From Xylanibacter rodentium (GTDB lineage: Bacteria; Bacteroidota; Bacteroidia; Bacteroidales; Bacteroidaceae), in NCBI RefSeq assembly GCF_013166575.1, contig NZ_JABKKE010000018.1, forward strand, positions 1 through 64,000: 64,000 bases of DNA, in the 5' to 3' direction. The translations under genes and the position numbers were made by a program. The notes under the pieces were generated by a model. It was not told the DNA's origin, did not search any database, and worked only from the letters and a program-made list of their open reading frames with translations. Position 1 is the first letter of the stretch. The number at the start of each line of letters is the position of its first letter. Positions 33,774 through 42,848 of the stretch are shown piece after piece.

Positions 33774-36542
33774 TTAGCTCCTGCTTACCTGCATTCCTTT
33801 GCGGCTCAATGACATCTCCACGAAGCGTGCGTTGGAATTTGGCCGGTTGGCATTGAGGGTCTGTTTGATGCGCGCAGCCGCCTCGGGGTCCTTGGCCACC
33901 ATATACAGATAGCCGCCCCCACCTGCTCCCGGGAGTTTATATCCGAGGCAAAGGTCGTCTATCAGGTCGGTCATAGCCCGTACGGCCGGCGGATTGGTGC
34001 CGGCGTCGATAGCCTGGTTCTGCATCCACGACTTACCTACAAGACGTCCGGCCTGATTGAAATCGTGGCGCTGTATAGCCTCATACATATCCATGGTATG
34101 CGCTTTCATCTCCCGCTGCAGGCGCAGTTGTGCTCCGTTGTTGAGGAACATGCGGCGCACTATCTCCGAAAGAATATTCTTGGCCGTACGCGTGATACCC
34201 GTATAGTACAACAGATGGCACTGCGCATATTCCGGCTGTGTGTATATATCGTCAGGCAGCCAGCGCACCAAAGGGTTCTGGCTGAAACCGCGCTGCGTCT
34301 GCAACAGTTTCACGCCATGAAGCACACCTCCGAACTGATCCTGCCATCCGCCGCCCGTAGTGAGCATCTGCTCAAGCACGAGCGTACGCCGGCCTATCTC
34401 GTTCTTGTCCCATGCCAGCGAGCAGAAATCGCTCACGGCGCCAAGCACCGTGGCTGCAAGAATGCTGCTCGTGCCCAGTCCGCTGCCGGCGGGTATGGCC
34501 GAGAGCAGGGTCAGCTCTATGCCACAGCCGAAATCCTCCAGCTGAGCACGCAGCGACGGATAGCGCACCGTGCTGAATCCGGGTTGGAACCCTGCCAGTA
34601 CGAGCGCTGCCTTAGGTATAGAGAACGGGCTGCCCACATGACTGAAATCGGCCAGCTGTCCGTATGTATCTATCACCTCCACGGCTCCAAGGTCTATGCT
34701 GCGGCACACGATGTGCGGTTCGCGGCACGGCCTTACGTATGTCTGCAACGGCGGCTGGCCGTTGAGCTCAATAGCCAGATTGATCACGTTTCCACCCTCC
34801 ATGAGACAGAAAGGCGGAGTGTCGGTCCATCCGCCGGCAATGTCGATGCGCACGGGACTGCGTCCCCACACTATCTGATCGCTATAGACAGACATGCGCG
34901 GCTGCTGTTTCTCGGCAAGTACGGATGCCGTGAGCCCTTCACGCAGAAGCGAGAAAGCCCGCTGCTCGTCTGTCTGCCATTCACCGCCTTTAAGGCGGCA
35001 CACCTCCGAACGGAACATTGCATCGTGAATGCGCGTGAGCAACGGCAGGTCGTTGCCTATGGGGCGCGGCATCTCTATACCGGCCGAGGCAAACGAACGG
35101 GCAGCGTCGTCGAGGTCAAGCTGATAGAACACACTATGCTCATGATTGCGGGCCAATGCGGCCCAATTAGTCTTTCGGAAGTCGCGCCGCTGAGCCACAA
35201 GACGCACAAGATTGGCTTCGTTGGATATTTCTTCGGCACTCATCATCCGATGACCGGCAAGTTCGGCGGCAAAAGACGCTTCGGTGTCTGTCTCACAACG
35301 GGTGACATAGTCGGTGGAAAGCATCCACGACAGCATACGGCCCATATCCGACAAATCGTCGGTAACGGGAAATATGCGGGCCTGCTGCATGGAACCGGCA
35401 AACTTGGAACCTATATTATATGTACGTATTACAAAAGAGACGTCGCCCACTGGCACAATGTCGACACACTGTCCGGGAGCAAGGCTTATGTCCCAATCAT
35501 TGCGCGGCACACCGGTAATGACATTGTCGTGGCTTACGGTCCAGCCCTTGCCAACATGACTGTTCTCAATCCACATATTGGTATTGCCGGGCGTAATCTC
35601 TATATCCGTCAGCGCATTCTGAATGAATATCGACGGATGGGGCTTGCGGCCGCGGTGCATTATCTCACGCTGGTCGTTGACGATGTTCTGCACGGCCAGT
35701 GTCGACGATATCATCTCGCGACTCGTTCCATAGTGATAGAACTCGCCGCCGGGCAATGGAAGAATCTCCACACGCAGCGAGCGCAATTCGTCGTCGGCAA
35801 TCTGCGGATCCGTGCCCAAAGCGCAGCCAAATTCGCTGTACAGATCGTACTCTACGATATCGTTGCCGCGCTTGGAACGTTTCATCAGCAATTCGACAGC
35901 ACGGTCGCTGAGCAGCCACACACCGATGTCTGTAAGGTAGAAATGGTCCTGAAGCAGATCGTTAAGTGTCTGCACCGACGGCTTCTGAAGCATACACTTG
36001 AGCACCGACGGCGTGCGGCGGTCGGAAACAAAGACACCATGGTCGGTGGCCACAGACGAGTCGAGCCACAGGCCATAGCACACCACATCGGCATCCGGCA
36101 CGGGCGGCAGTTGCTCGGCGGCACGTATATAGACGTCGCCACTCACTATCATAGTGTTGATGCCCTTGGGCGCAAGATCCATCAGACGCTCGTAGAGCGG
36201 CAGTTGCAGGTCGAGCAATGTCTGGCTGAGTCGCTGGCCTCGTTCCCAGCGGAACACCGGTACGGGCGTGAGTATCTTTCCTGACGGTGCATACGACGGC
36301 AACCTCCGGCTCTGTCCGCCGGCATGCAGCAATATGCGGCGGTCGCCATGCAGCCATTCACCGAAACTTTCCCCTTTGTTCCACGCACGGTAGCACTCTT
36401 CAAGCAGCCACGTAGTGCCGCCGCCGCTACCAAGTTTATGTCCAACGGGGTCGTTGGTACAAAAATATTCTTCGGGCGAAAACCCTGTTATTTCATGAAA
36501 TGACGCCACCAGATTAGGCGGCAATGACAGCAACTTTTTCAT
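33774..36542 (-). CDS. fkp: Bifunctional L-fucokinase / L-fucose-1-phosphate guanylyltransferase
   Basis: 922 residues, near the length of Bacteroides Fkp. The N-terminal half is the guanylyltransferase (GHKLGSGGGTTWLL, ILLHAGGQSRRLPSYAPSGKI). The C-terminal half is a GHMP kinase with the ATP-binding signature IPAGSGLGTSSILAATVLGA at about 680-695 and GAGGGGYLYMVAKD near the end. The enzyme phosphorylates L-fucose at C1 and converts it to GDP-L-fucose, used in Bacteroides for capsule and glycoprotein fucosylation. A -7 box TATCTTTG is at 36571-36564 on the minus strand. The fucose permease gene is transcribed divergently 193 bases away. Confidence 0.97.
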   Translation of the reverse strand: MKKLLSLPPNLVASFHEITGFSPEEYFCTNDPVGHKLGSGGGTTWLLEECYRAWNKGESFGEWLHGDRRILLHAGGQSRRLPSYAPSGKILTPVPVFRWERGQRLSQTLLDLQLPLYERLMDLAPKGINTMIVSGDVYIRAAEQLPPVPDADVVCYGLWLDSSVATDHGVFVSDRRTPSVLKCMLQKPSVQTLNDLLQDHFYLTDIGVWLLSDRAVELLMKRSKRGNDIVEYDLYSEFGCALGTDPQIADDELRSLRVEILPLPGGEFYHYGTSREMISSTLAVQNIVNDQREIMHRGRKPHPSIFIQNALTDIEITPGNTNMWIENSHVGKGWTVSHDNVITGVPRNDWDISLAPGQCVDIVPVGDVSFVIRTYNIGSKFAGSMQQARIFPVTDDLSDMGRMLSWMLSTDYVTRCETDTEASFAAELAGHRMMSAEEISNEANLVRLVAQRRDFRKTNWAALARNHEHSVFYQLDLDDAARSFASAGIEMPRPIGNDLPLLTRIHDAMFRSEVCRLKGGEWQTDEQRAFSLLREGLTASVLAEKQQPRMSVYSDQIVWGRSPVRIDIAGGWTDTPPFCLMEGGNVINLAIELNGQPPLQTYVRPCREPHIVCRSIDLGAVEVIDTYGQLADFSHVGSPFSIPKAALVLAGFQPGFSTVRYPSLRAQLEDFGCGIELTLLSAIPAGSGLGTSSILAATVLGAVSDFCSLAWDKNEIGRRTLVLEQMLTTGGGWQDQFGGVLHGVKLLQTQRGFSQNPLVRWLPDDIYTQPEYAQCHLLYYTGITRTAKNILSEIVRRMFLNNGAQLRLQREMKAHTMDMYEAIQRHDFNQAGRLVGKSWMQNQAIDAGTNPPAVRAMTDLIDDLCLGYKLPGAGGGGYLYMVAKDPEAAARIKQTLNANRPNSNARFVEMSLSRKGMQVSRS

Positions 36543-36735
36543 AATTTGTATCTAATTGGTCCACAAAGATACATAAAAGTTCAAATAAATTCCCATTTAT
36601 AATATATTTATCGTAATTTTGTCACCGTAAGCGTATTGCCACACGCCCGCATAGATTCGATCATACACACATTTATACGGCTGCGCGTGTGCACAACGTC
36701 ACAAGAAAAGTTGCAAATCAAAACATAATTAATCT

Positions 36736-38067
36736 ATGGACAAAAACAACGGATTGCTGGCCAAAGACGGTGTCAGCTTCTTAATCCCGTTCGTACTCAT
36801 CACATCGTGCTTCGCACTATGGGGCTTTGCCAACGACATAACAGGGCCGATGGTAAAGGCGTTTTCAAAAATCTTCCGCATGAGCGTCACCGAGGGGGCG
36901 CTGGTTCAGGTGGCGTTCTATCTGGGTTATTTCGTGATGGCATTTCCGGCAGCGCTGTTCATTCAGCGCTACTCGTTCAAGGCGGGTGTGCTCACCGGTC
37001 TGACACTCTACACCGCAGGTGCACTGATGTTCATCCCGGCACAAGCCGTCGGCATGTACTACCCGTTTCTCCTCGCCTATTTCATCATGACGTGCGGACT
37101 TTCTTTTCTCGAGACAAGCTGCAATCCCTACATCTACTGCATGGGTAGCGAGGATACAGCCACACAGCGCCTCAACCTCGCACAAGCCTTCAACCCAATG
37201 GGAGCATTGGCCGGCATGTTTGTGGCCATGCAATATGTACAGGCCAGGATGAGCCCTATGGACTCCGCGGCACGTGCCGAACTTTCAGACACACAGTTTG
37301 ACATGGTCAAGAACCACGACCTCGAAGTGCTCATACAGCCATACATCTTCATCGGGGCCGTGGTGATACTGCTGCTCGTGCTCATCAGGCTGATGAAAAT
37401 GCCGAAAGCGGGCGATACGCGCTCAAAGAAAAGCCTGCGCACAGCACTCGGCGAACTGGTAAAAATAAAGAATTATCGCGAGGGGGTCATCGCCCAATTC
37501 TTCTACGTGGGCGTACAAGTGATGTGCTGGACATTCATCATCCAGTACGGAACACGTGTGTTCATGGACGAAGGCATGGACGAGCGCGGCGCCGAGATTC
37601 TGTCTCAGAAATACAATATCCTTGCCATGGTATTCTTCACGTTCAGCCGCTTTATCTGTACATGGTTCCTCAAATATCTTCAGCCGGGCCGCCTGCTCTC
37701 CATACTGGCTGTCTGCGGTGCAGTGGCTGTGTGCGGTGCAATCCTTTTCACCGACCGTAACGGCGTATACTGTCTCGTGGCCGTAAGCGCCTGCATGTCA
37801 CTGATGTTCCCGACTATCTATGGGATAGCCCTGCGCGGACTGGGCGACAATGTCAAATTCGGCGGAGCCGGACTGATAATGTCCATCCTCGGCGGCTCGG
37901 TATTCCCACCGCTTCAAGCGGCGCTCATCGACTCTGGAATATCTTTCTGTGGTCTGCCTTCGACAAACATCTCTTTCATCATACCGCTTATATGTTTCGT
38001 CGTGATTGCCACATACGGGCACAGAGCGTATGTAAGGCACAACATCACTCACGATTACAATTCGTAG
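36736..38067 (+). CDS. fucP: L-fucose:proton symporter
   Basis: 443 residues, 12 membrane helices, MFS sugar-porter of the FucP family. Recognisable segments are TSCFALWGFANDITGPMVKAF, the conserved ETSCNPYIYCMGSEDTATQRLNLAQAFNPMGALAG, and FGGAGLIMSILGGSVFPPLQ. It imports free fucose released from host or plant glycans and is coupled here to Fkp rather than to fucose isomerase or aldolase genes. A -7-like TAATTTTG is at 36614-36621. A stem at 38093-38143 follows the stop. Confidence 0.95.
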   Translation: MDKNNGLLAKDGVSFLIPFVLITSCFALWGFANDITGPMVKAFSKIFRMSVTEGALVQVAFYLGYFVMAFPAALFIQRYSFKAGVLTGLTLYTAGALMFIPAQAVGMYYPFLLAYFIMTCGLSFLETSCNPYIYCMGSEDTATQRLNLAQAFNPMGALAGMFVAMQYVQARMSPMDSAARAELSDTQFDMVKNHDLEVLIQPYIFIGAVVILLLVLIRLMKMPKAGDTRSKKSLRTALGELVKIKNYREGVIAQFFYVGVQVMCWTFIIQYGTRVFMDEGMDERGAEILSQKYNILAMVFFTFSRFICTWFLKYLQPGRLLSILAVCGAVAVCGAILFTDRNGVYCLVAVSACMSLMFPTIYGIALRGLGDNVKFGGAGLIMSILGGSVFPPLQAALIDSGISFCGLPSTNISFIIPLICFVVIATYGHRAYVRHNITHDYNS

Positions 38068-38092
38068 ACCGGAACAGACACGGCGACATACC

Positions 38093-38143
38093 GGACGGAC
38101 GCACTAATGTAAATCCATGGCAGACTATACATTGCGTCCGTCC
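38093..38143 (+). terminator. Hairpin after fucP
   Basis: Perfect 11-base arms GGACGGACGCA and TGCGTCCGTCC around a 29-base loop, extended outward by GACAT/ATGTC. No T tract, so termination is presumed from position. Confidence 0.5.
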
Positions 38144-38181
38144 ATGCCATGTCGTGCAAAATCCGTATTGTTGTCATTCTG

Positions 38182-38335
38182 GTACAAGGCCGTTGAACTG
38201 ACAGTACAAAGCCGCTGAACTGACAGTACAAGGCCGCTGAACTGACAGTACAAGGCCGCTGAACTGACAGTACAAGGCCGTTGAACCGACAGTACAAGGC
38301 CGTTGAACCGACAGTACAAGGCCGTTGAACCGGCA
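38182..38335. repeat. 22-base minisatellite, seven tandem copies
   Basis: Unit GTACAAGGCCGCTGAACTGA plus CA. Copies differ at only a few positions: T or C in GC(C)G(C/T)TGAA, and ACTGACA or ACCGACA, with the last copy ending GGCA. The unit length is not a multiple of three and no gene is present, so it is a non-coding array. There are no spacers, so it is not CRISPR. Confidence 0.92.
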
Positions 38336-38444
38336 CCATGTCACCGTACGATATTGTCTGTACTTATTTAGCGGCCCGCAAATCCTACTGTTGCCTTACT
38401 GAGCAGGGGTATATCTGGAAATCGCGAATCCGCCCGCAATATAT

Positions 38445-38533
38445 AAGTTAGTCAACAAAATCAATACGTATAATATGTTTTCTGACTTTAAATTCATTGC
38501 GGAATTATTTAAATTAATTTTGTTGACTAACTT
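38445..38533. mobile_element. 89-base element with 21-base terminal inverted repeats
   Basis: Left end AAGTTAGTCAACAAAAT then CAAT (38445-38465); right end 38513-38533 is its reverse complement with one mismatch. The 47-base interior is AT-rich and has no frame. It has the shape of a MITE or a collapsed insertion sequence; no target-site duplication is obvious, so a plain hairpin is the alternative. Confidence 0.5.
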
Positions 38534-38543
38534 AAAAACAAAA

Positions 38544-38590
38544 CTGCAACAGGAACATTATCCCAAACCGGAATAATCATCCTGTTGCAG
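38544..38590 (-). terminator. Intrinsic terminator of the yfhO gene
   Basis: 11-base arms CTGCAACAGGA / TCCTGTTGCAG with additional inner pairing, followed on the minus strand by TTTTGTTTTT. It lies 22 bases past the stop. Confidence 0.85.
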
Positions 38591-38611
38591 TTCGCTATTC
38601 AGCTTTAGATT

Positions 38612-41125
38612 CTATTTCTCTTCCGATAATTTTGACGCCTTATCGTTCTTTTTTCTCCAACCGATGACAATCATCAGTATTATCACAGCCAAAAGCACGG
38701 CGTAGGCTGTGTAAGCGATGGTCTCAGTGGTGTCTACCGTCTTGGGGAAGAACGACAGTTCAACCTTGTGGCTGCCCGGCTCTACACGGATGGCACGCAA
38801 GATGTAGTTGACACGGCCCACGGGCACCTCCTTACCGTCGACTGTAGCCGTCCAACCCGGATAATAGACCTCGGAGAACACTATCACACCACCCTTGGCC
38901 GACGCCACGTCGTAGGTAAGACGGTTGGCATCATACGACGTTATGCTGACAATACTCGTACTGTCCTGGGCCACACTCTGCCCTATCACATCGCTGAAAC
39001 GGTTGTCGGCTACTGCCTCATGACGCAAACTGAGTGTACCGATCATGTCAATCTCGGCATTGGCATTGTCCACATAATGAATCTGGTCGACAAACCACGC
39101 ATTGCCGTATACATACGGATTCTGAACGGGTACGGTCTGTCCGCCCTGCATTGGCAATATGAAGTATTTGGCATTGAGCATGTTGAGCACTGGGAAAATG
39201 GAGTCGCCGTTCACCTGCGTCATGTCGCCTCCAGCCTCGGCCACAGCTCCGTATATGTTCTTCATCTCAGGTGAGATGTACCTCTCGACCATCTCCTGAT
39301 AACGGCGCAGCTTGGCCGGATGGTAACCGCCGATGCTCTTCAGGTAATATGAAGTCTCATTCTCGTTGAAAGTATTTGTAGCAAGATTAAGCACACGATA
39401 GTCGAGCGACTTGTCCTGCAATATCCTGTCCTCGGTGGCTGTCTTGGTTATCGGAGTCTCGCGCACACTCTTCTCTACAAACATGCTGTCATTGAGATAA
39501 CGCTTGTTCACCTGCCACATGTCGACGAGACAGAGCACAATCATCGCACCTACCATATAGGATGCCCTAAGTTTCCCGGCCTTATAGAACAACAAAAGCA
39601 ACGTGCCTATGACAATGATTGTCAACGAACGCCAGCAGTCGGCCGTGAATACAGCCTTGCGCATCTCTGTGAGATTTGACAGCAGAGGCTGAATATGCTC
39701 CGAAGGCAACTGACCTATAGCCTGCATCTCGGACGAAGAGACGAAACTGTCAAAGAACACTCCAGGCATCATCGCAAAAAGCAGACACACGCCCCCGGTA
39801 AGGGAGAAACTGACATATACAAACTTTATCTTACGCGTAAGCAGTTCCGGCTCGTCAACCACCTTTTTCAGCGCGAGCATGGCCAGCAACGGGATAGTGA
39901 ACTCGGCAATGACAAGTATCGACGCTACCGTACGGAATTTGGAATACATCGGCATATAGTCGATGAACAGGTCGGTAAACCACATCATGTTGTGCCCCCA
40001 CGACAGCATCACGGACAGGACCGTGGCCGCAAGCAAAGCCCACTTCAACGGTCCTTTCACTATGAACAGACCGAGCACAAAGAGCATCATAACAAAGGCA
40101 CCAACATATACAGGACCGCTCGTGCCCGGTTGCTCGCCCCAGTACTGTCCGATCTGCTGGTATACCGGAAGATAGGTATTGTCGGCATGCTCCATCGCTG
40201 TCTTGCTCATGCTCAATGGCATTGAGGCCCCTCCCTTGGCATTTGGAACGAGCAATGTCCATGTCTCGTCAATGCCATAGCTCCATTGCGTGATATAGTC
40301 TCGCTCCAGTCCACTGTCGGTCTGGTTGTCCGAATTCGGCTTTACCAGTTCGCTCTTTCCGCGCATCGACTCCTTGGAGTATTCCCAAGTATGATAAAGA
40401 TTGGAAATATTGATACACACACCTATCACGACACCGGCCACACACACTGCCGTAGCTTTGGCAAAGGCAGGCAGAACCTTGTTGCGCAGAGCATCGACAA
40501 AATATGCGATGACCATGAACAGCACCACAAAGAAATAGTAGTATGTCATCTGCACGTGGTTGGCATTGATTTCAAGTGCCGTAAACAATGCTGTAAGCAA
40601 CAGTCCCCACAAATATTTCCCACGATAGGCCAGCACAATGCCCGCAATCATCGGCGGCAGATAGCCCAATGCCATAACTTTCCATATATGGCCTGCGGCA
40701 ATGATGATAAAGAAATAGCTGCTGAAAGCCCATATCACCGAGCCGAGCACCGCCAGATGCTGACGGAAATCGAAAGCCCGCAACAAGATATAGAAACCGA
40801 GCATATACACAAATACATACCATACGTTTTCAGGCAGCCAAAGATGAAAAGCCTTACTTACACCGCCAATCACCTTGTCGCTATTGTACGACGGAGCTAT
40901 CTGATAAGTGGGCATGCCGCAGAAAAGCGAGTTGGTCCAGCGGGTACGCTCTCCGGTACGCTCCAGATATTCTGACTGCTCCTGCCCCATTCCACGTCCG
41001 GCCGACGAGTCGTGACGGTAGAGGATGCGACCCTCGATGTCAGCCGGGAAGAAATAGGCAAACGAAAGCACCGCAAATAACAGCACTGCCAACACATCGG
41101 GCAGGCATTGTTTCCATGTTCTCAT
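38612..41125 (-). CDS. YfhO-family polytopic membrane protein
   Basis: 837 residues. A first helix follows MRTWKQCLPDV, and about 11-13 further helices are spread over residues 10-560. A mainly extracytoplasmic domain follows (RILQDKSLDYRVLNLATNTFNENETSYYLKSIGGYHPAKLRRYQEMVE, YPGWTATVDGKEVPVGRVN), then a last helix and a Lys-rich tail. This matches YfhO proteins, GT-C-like membrane proteins implicated in Gram-positives in glycosylating wall polymers; the Bacteroidetes role is unsettled. A -7 box TATCTTTG is at 41244-41237 on the minus strand, divergent from pfs. Confidence 0.9.
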   Translation of the reverse strand: MRTWKQCLPDVLAVLLFAVLSFAYFFPADIEGRILYRHDSSAGRGMGQEQSEYLERTGERTRWTNSLFCGMPTYQIAPSYNSDKVIGGVSKAFHLWLPENVWYVFVYMLGFYILLRAFDFRQHLAVLGSVIWAFSSYFFIIIAAGHIWKVMALGYLPPMIAGIVLAYRGKYLWGLLLTALFTALEINANHVQMTYYYFFVVLFMVIAYFVDALRNKVLPAFAKATAVCVAGVVIGVCINISNLYHTWEYSKESMRGKSELVKPNSDNQTDSGLERDYITQWSYGIDETWTLLVPNAKGGASMPLSMSKTAMEHADNTYLPVYQQIGQYWGEQPGTSGPVYVGAFVMMLFVLGLFIVKGPLKWALLAATVLSVMLSWGHNMMWFTDLFIDYMPMYSKFRTVASILVIAEFTIPLLAMLALKKVVDEPELLTRKIKFVYVSFSLTGGVCLLFAMMPGVFFDSFVSSSEMQAIGQLPSEHIQPLLSNLTEMRKAVFTADCWRSLTIIVIGTLLLLFYKAGKLRASYMVGAMIVLCLVDMWQVNKRYLNDSMFVEKSVRETPITKTATEDRILQDKSLDYRVLNLATNTFNENETSYYLKSIGGYHPAKLRRYQEMVERYISPEMKNIYGAVAEAGGDMTQVNGDSIFPVLNMLNAKYFILPMQGGQTVPVQNPYVYGNAWFVDQIHYVDNANAEIDMIGTLSLRHEAVADNRFSDVIGQSVAQDSTSIVSITSYDANRLTYDVASAKGGVIVFSEVYYPGWTATVDGKEVPVGRVNYILRAIRVEPGSHKVELSFFPKTVDTTETIAYTAYAVLLAVIILMIVIGWRKKNDKASKLSEEK

Positions 41126-41325
41126 AAGTTGATATATAAACGTTTATAAAATTTTCCGAATGCAACGATAATGCAAATCGAGAGCAGAATCTCCAAACTC
41201 GTCTGGAAGTTATGCCGAGATGCAGCTTATCTTCTGCAAAGATAGGGAATAATTGTGAATTAACTATTAAAAAACTAATAATTCATAATTATTCCATAAC
41301 TTTGCACACACAAAACAATAATTAT

Positions 41326-42018
41326 ATGAAGATAGGAATCATCATAGCCATGGACAAGGAATTCGACCGAATCAGCGCAATGCTCGACAATACGGCCGAA
41401 ACGATCCACGGAGGACGACGATACGTCACCGGAACAATGGGACACAACACCATCATACTCCACCAATGCGGCATCGGCAAAGTGAATGCCGCCGCCGGAA
41501 CCACCGACATGATCGGCACCTTCGCCCCCGATGCCGTAATATCAACAGGCGTGGCCGGTGGCGCATCGACAGAACTGCAGGTACAGGAGGTGGTGGCTGC
41601 AAGCCAGACATGCTATCATGATGCCTATTGCGGAAGCGAGGTGGCCTACGGACAGATAATCGGTCTTCCGGCACGCTTCGAGGCCGACGCGCGGCTGCTC
41701 GACTGCGCCACATCGATAGACTGCGGAACAAAGATACACACAGGACTTACAGTAACAGGAGACTGGTTTGTGGACTCACGCGAGAAGATGAGCCAAATCA
41801 TTGACCGCTTCCCCGAAGCTATGGCTGTGGACATGGAGTCAGCGGCAATAGCACACGTGTGCCATCAGCGTGGGGTGGCATTCATCAGCTTCCGGATCAT
41901 CAGCGACATTCCTCTGAGCGACCATAAGGCACAGCAGTATTTCAACTTTTGGGACACCATGGCCGACCGCTCGTTTCACGTAACAAAAGCTTTTCTTGAA
42001 AACATACAGGACAAATGA
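41326..42018 (+). CDS. pfs: 5'-methylthioadenosine/S-adenosylhomocysteine nucleosidase
   Basis: 230 residues from the ATG at 41326; an upstream in-frame extension to 41212 contains the promoter and is rejected. It cleaves adenine from S-adenosylhomocysteine and methylthioadenosine. Family landmarks: MKIGIIIAMDKEF, GIGKVNAAAGT, STGVAGGA, the catalytic region AVDMESAAIAHV and FISFRIISDIPL with the base-contacting Asp. A -7 box TAACTTTG is at 41297-41304. The stop overlaps the luxS start (ATGA), so the pair is translated together. Confidence 0.95.
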   Translation: MKIGIIIAMDKEFDRISAMLDNTAETIHGGRRYVTGTMGHNTIILHQCGIGKVNAAAGTTDMIGTFAPDAVISTGVAGGASTELQVQEVVAASQTCYHDAYCGSEVAYGQIIGLPARFEADARLLDCATSIDCGTKIHTGLTVTGDWFVDSREKMSQIIDRFPEAMAVDMESAAIAHVCHQRGVAFISFRIISDIPLSDHKAQQYFNFWDTMADRSFHVTKAFLENIQDK

Positions 42019-42494
42019 ACAAGATTCCAAGTTTCACAATCGACCACAATCGCCTGCTCCGCGGCATATACGTATCACGCAAGGACAACGTTGCAGACGA
42101 AGTAATCACTACATTCGACATCCGCATGAAGGAACCAAACCGTGAGCCTGCCATGCACCCCGGAGCGCTGCACACCATTGAACATCTGGCGGCAACCTAT
42201 CTGCGCAACGATCCGGAATGGAAAGACCGCATCGTATACTGGGGACCAATGGGATGCCTCACCGGCAATTACCTGTTGCTGCGCGGTGACTTTACGAGCC
42301 GTGACATCGTTGAACTGATGCGCCGCACATTCCGGTTCATAGCAGAATTTGAGGGCGACATACCCGGTGCGGCTCCGCGCGACTGCGGCAACTGGCTGCT
42401 CCACGACCTGCCCATGGCCCGCTGGGAGGCATGCAAATACCTCTACGAAGTGCTCGACTGTATAAAGGAAGAGAACCTTGTTTATCCGGAGTAA
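42015..42494 (+). CDS. luxS: S-ribosylhomocysteine lyase
   Basis: 159 residues, the standard length. The metal site is complete: His53 and His57 in HTIEH and Cys124 in PRDCGN; the catalytic cysteine is Cys81 in GPMGCLTG. LuxS converts S-ribosylhomocysteine (the Pfs product) to homocysteine and DPD, the precursor of autoinducer-2. Together with pfs it forms the activated-methyl recycling pathway. The 4-base overlap with pfs ties their synthesis. The next gene starts 354 bases away and differs in base composition. Confidence 0.97.
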   Translation: MNKIPSFTIDHNRLLRGIYVSRKDNVADEVITTFDIRMKEPNREPAMHPGALHTIEHLAATYLRNDPEWKDRIVYWGPMGCLTGNYLLLRGDFTSRDIVELMRRTFRFIAEFEGDIPGAAPRDCGNWLLHDLPMARWEACKYLYEVLDCIKEENLVYPE

Positions 42495-42848
42495 TCTCCA
42501 TGGTATGTCGAAATCGAACTATCATTTTGCTAATATTGTAAAATACAGACATTAAAGACCAACAATTTCCTGTAATAGCCAAGAATGGCAATCTTTTCGT
42601 TATAACATGAATTGTTGAATAATCAAACCCGACATTTCAAACCAAAGAACTGCATCATTTAGAGAAAAACAAAAAACTATAATTATAATATTTTCATAGT
42701 CAAACAATTACATAGTTTGAAGAAAAATACCTAACTTTGCATTATATAATGGTATCCATGGAAGTTAGCAAGTTCTGATATTGTGCTTATCGGATTAAAG
42801 CATTATAATAAGAAACGAAAAGTATAGGAATCCTATAAAATTATCGAT
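42495..42848. promoter_or_regulatory. AT-rich intergenic region with promoter of the ATPase-DUF4276 pair
   Basis: 354 bases without a gene. A plus-strand -7 box TAACTTTG (42732-42739) would start transcription about 100 bases before the ATPase ATG. A -33 TTTG at the normal distance is missing. Repeated CATAGT..AAAC motifs near 42695-42719 could be operator-like. Confidence 0.5.

Noticed and set aside
34065-36284. 739-codon plus-strand open frame opposite fkp
   Set aside because: Antisense to a clearly identified enzyme gene and rich in His, Arg and Gln without any domain.
38182-38335. CRISPR array
   Set aside because: Units are directly tandem with no spacers, and no cas genes are in the window.
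38055-38339. Minus-strand open frame with repeated VQRPCTVSSAALY units
   Set aside because: It only reflects the 22-base minisatellite; the period is not a multiple of three, so frames rotate, and there is no start context or family match.
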